A stretch of 64,000 bases of DNA, taken from Flavobacteriales bacterium. GTDB taxonomy: Bacteria; Bacteroidota; Bacteroidia; Flavobacteriales_F; PHOS-HE28. The stretch covers positions 644,256 to 708,255 of the forward strand of contig JADJLR010000002.1 of the NCBI GenBank assembly GCA_016710015.1, in the 5' to 3' direction. Shown piece by piece: positions 62,758 through 64,000 of the stretch. The number at the start of each line of letters is the position of its first letter. The stretch's first letter is position 1. The notes beneath the pieces are model-generated. The model searched no databases and was not told the origin of the DNA. It was given only the letters and a program-made list of their open reading frames with translations. The translations under genes and the position numbers were made by a program.

Positions 62758-64000
62758 CTACCTCTCCAACCCCTTCCGCTTCAGCAGCGGCTCCAAGCGT
62801 GCATCGCGTCCGGCGAAGTTGCGGTAGAGTTGCCCAGCATCGGTGCTACCACCTTGTGAGAGTACCGTGCTGCGGAAGTGCATGCCGTTGGTGCGATCGA
62901 ATCCGCCGTTCTCGGCGAACCATGCACAGCCATCGGCATCCAGCACTTCGCTCCACATGTAGGCGTAGTAGTTGGCACTGTAGCCGCCGCCCCAGATGTG
63001 GCTGAAGTAGCACGTTTTGTAACGCGGCGGTACGCGGGCATCGAGCAATCCGTATTTCTCCAAGGCCGCTTTCTCGAAGGCCTCTACATCGGTCACCAAG
63101 GGTGCATCGGCGGGCAAGGTGTGCCATTCGATATCCAGCAAGGCGGCAGCGAGGTATTCGCTGGTGGCATAACCTTGGTTGAAGGTGTCCGCCTTCTTCA
63201 TCTTGGCGATGAGGCTGGCTGGAATGGGCTCGCCGGTGCTGTAGTGCTTGGCGTAATTGGCCAAGACCACCGGGTCCGTGGAAAGCGCTTCGTTGATCTG
63301 GCTGGGGAATTCCACGAAGTCCGTAGCTGTCGCCGTGCCTGCGAAGAGCGGATACTCTTGGCGGCTCAACATCCCGTGCAGTGCATGTCCGAACTCGTGG
63401 AAGAGCGTGGTGACATCATCAAAACTCAACAACAACGGTTGACCCGCAGCGGGCTTCACGTAGTTGCAATTCTGCGTGATCACGGGTTGATGATGCAGCA
63501 GACCGCATTGATCCACGAAGCTGTCCATCCAAGCGCCACCGCTCTTGTTGTCGCGTGCGAAGTAATCGCCATAGAAAAGACCGATCACGGTGCCGCCGGT
63601 GTCGATGATGTCGAACACGCGCACATCCGGGTGGTACACGGGCAAGTCGTTGCGCTCCTTGAAGGTGAGGCCATACATGCGCTCTGCCGCGAAGAAGATA
63701 CCATCGCGTAGCACACGTTCGAATTCGAGGTAGGGTTTCAGTGCCGCTTCATCCAGATCGAATTCGGCCTTGCGCACTTGCTCGCTGTAGAAGTCCCAAT
63801 CGTATGCGGCCACTTGGAACCCGCCGCCTTGTTTATCCACCAAGGTCTGCAACTTCACCGCTTCGGCCTTCGCGTTGCGTGCTGCCGCAGGTGCCAACCC
63901 GGCCAACAATTGCAAGGCGGCATCGGGTGTCTTGGCCATCTGATCGTCCATCACGTACGATGCCCAGTTGGGAAAGCCGAGCAACTTCGCCTTCTGCGCG
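62758..64000 (-). CDS. dcp: M3 family peptidyl-dipeptidase (5' end cut by window edge)
   Basis: A zinc metallopeptidase of family M3 (Dcp/oligopeptidase A type). About 414 C-terminal residues are visible, including the zinc motif HEFGHALHG (around 63375-63400), the downstream metal Glu region FVEFPSQINE, and the C-terminal FSHIWGGGYSANYYAYMWSEVLDADG typical of Dcp. The frame runs off the right edge with no start in the window. The Dcp-like features favour a dipeptidyl carboxypeptidase over oligopeptidase F. Confidence 0.93.
   Translation of the reverse strand, partial: AQKAKLLGFPNWASYVMDDQMAKTPDAALQLLAGLAPAAARNAKAEAVKLQTLVDKQGGGFQVAAYDWDFYSEQVRKAEFDLDEAALKPYLEFERVLRDGIFFAAERMYGLTFKERNDLPVYHPDVRVFDIIDTGGTVIGLFYGDYFARDNKSGGAWMDSFVDQCGLLHHQPVITQNCNYVKPAAGQPLLLSFDDVTTLFHEFGHALHGMLSRQEYPLFAGTATATDFVEFPSQINEALSTDPVVLANYAKHYSTGEPIPASLIAKMKKADTFNQGYATSEYLAAALLDIEWHTLPADAPLVTDVEAFEKAALEKYGLLDARVPPRYKTCYFSHIWGGGYSANYYAYMWSEVLDADGCAWFAENGGFDRTNGMHFRSTVLSQGGSTDAGQLYRNFAGRDARLEPLLKRKGLER

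Noticed and set aside
1..64000. tRNA, rRNA, prophage or complete transposon
   Set aside because: No cloverleaf-like sequence, rRNA segment, transposase, integrase or phage structural gene was recognised in reading the window.

Overview
The window looks like chromosome of a Bacteroidota bacterium, most likely order Flavobacteriales, with GC content near 57 percent. The evidence is four secreted proteins with C-terminal type IX secretion (T9SS, type A) sorting domains, an OstA-like protein, DUF4924 and Skp cluster, a PID-CTERM/exosortase pair, LytS/LytR-type signalling, and a few TAnnTTTG-like promoter elements. No rRNA, tRNA, CRISPR array, prophage or complete insertion sequence was seen. The standard code is in use: TGA is the natural stop of many genes.

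Layout. 1-5.5 kb (minus): surface polysaccharide export with an FkbM methyltransferase (cut by the window edge), a Wzm/Wzt ABC exporter read as one fused ORF, and a Wzc-like tyrosine kinase. A low-complexity stretch of doubtful sequence lies between exporter and kinase. 5.7-7.0 kb (plus): a three-gene sorting locus made of a 71-residue PID-CTERM peptide, an exosortase and a small membrane protein. 7-19 kb: mostly housekeeping genes (glyA, fumarylacetoacetase, rel, a Fur regulator, a STAS protein, purA, an rRNA methyltransferase, TonB, Hsp20), plus an SdpA/SdpB-like membrane pair fused to a methyltransferase. 19-30 kb: small conserved proteins, an XRE regulator beside a 53-bp palindrome, a secreted-protein gene overrun by a duplicated 139-bp repeat, a universal stress protein, a SiaC-like protein, two disrupted genes, a 2,4-dienoyl-CoA reductase-like enzyme, a protein with exact 25-residue repeats and a di-haem peroxidase. 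30-47 kb: T9SS cargo including a peptidylarginine deiminase-like protein, a MltF-like transglycosylase, AcpH, a two-component system, and the Skp/DUF4924/OstA operon. 47-51.5 kb: a three-gene CotH-kinase unit. 51.7-58.5 kb: an antitoxin with a toxin stub, an HdrB/HdrC-like Fe-S pair split by a four-helix-bundle gene with repeat borders, MlaD and a cell-wall amidase. 58.6-64 kb: LptD, an EF-hand lipoprotein and an M3 peptidase cut by the window edge.

Much of the window serves the cell envelope: polysaccharide export, LPS transport (OstA-like, LptD), outer-membrane chaperoning (Skp), phospholipid traffic (MlaD), peptidoglycan remodelling (amidase, MltF) and surface proteins (T9SS cargo, exosortase).

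Sequence quality matters here. Four genes (wzm/wzt, the gene at 24035-24801, mlaD, amidase) each regain a family-typical reading frame after one base change in a short homopolymer, one further gene has a single in-frame TGA, and about 130 bases near 3 kb look like unreliable base calls. Several apparent pseudogenes and one apparent fusion are therefore probably consensus errors. The strongest biological leads are the minimal PID-CTERM/exosortase locus, the repeat-bordered four-helix-bundle gene inside the Fe-S operon, the palindrome beside the XRE gene, and the 25-residue repeat protein.
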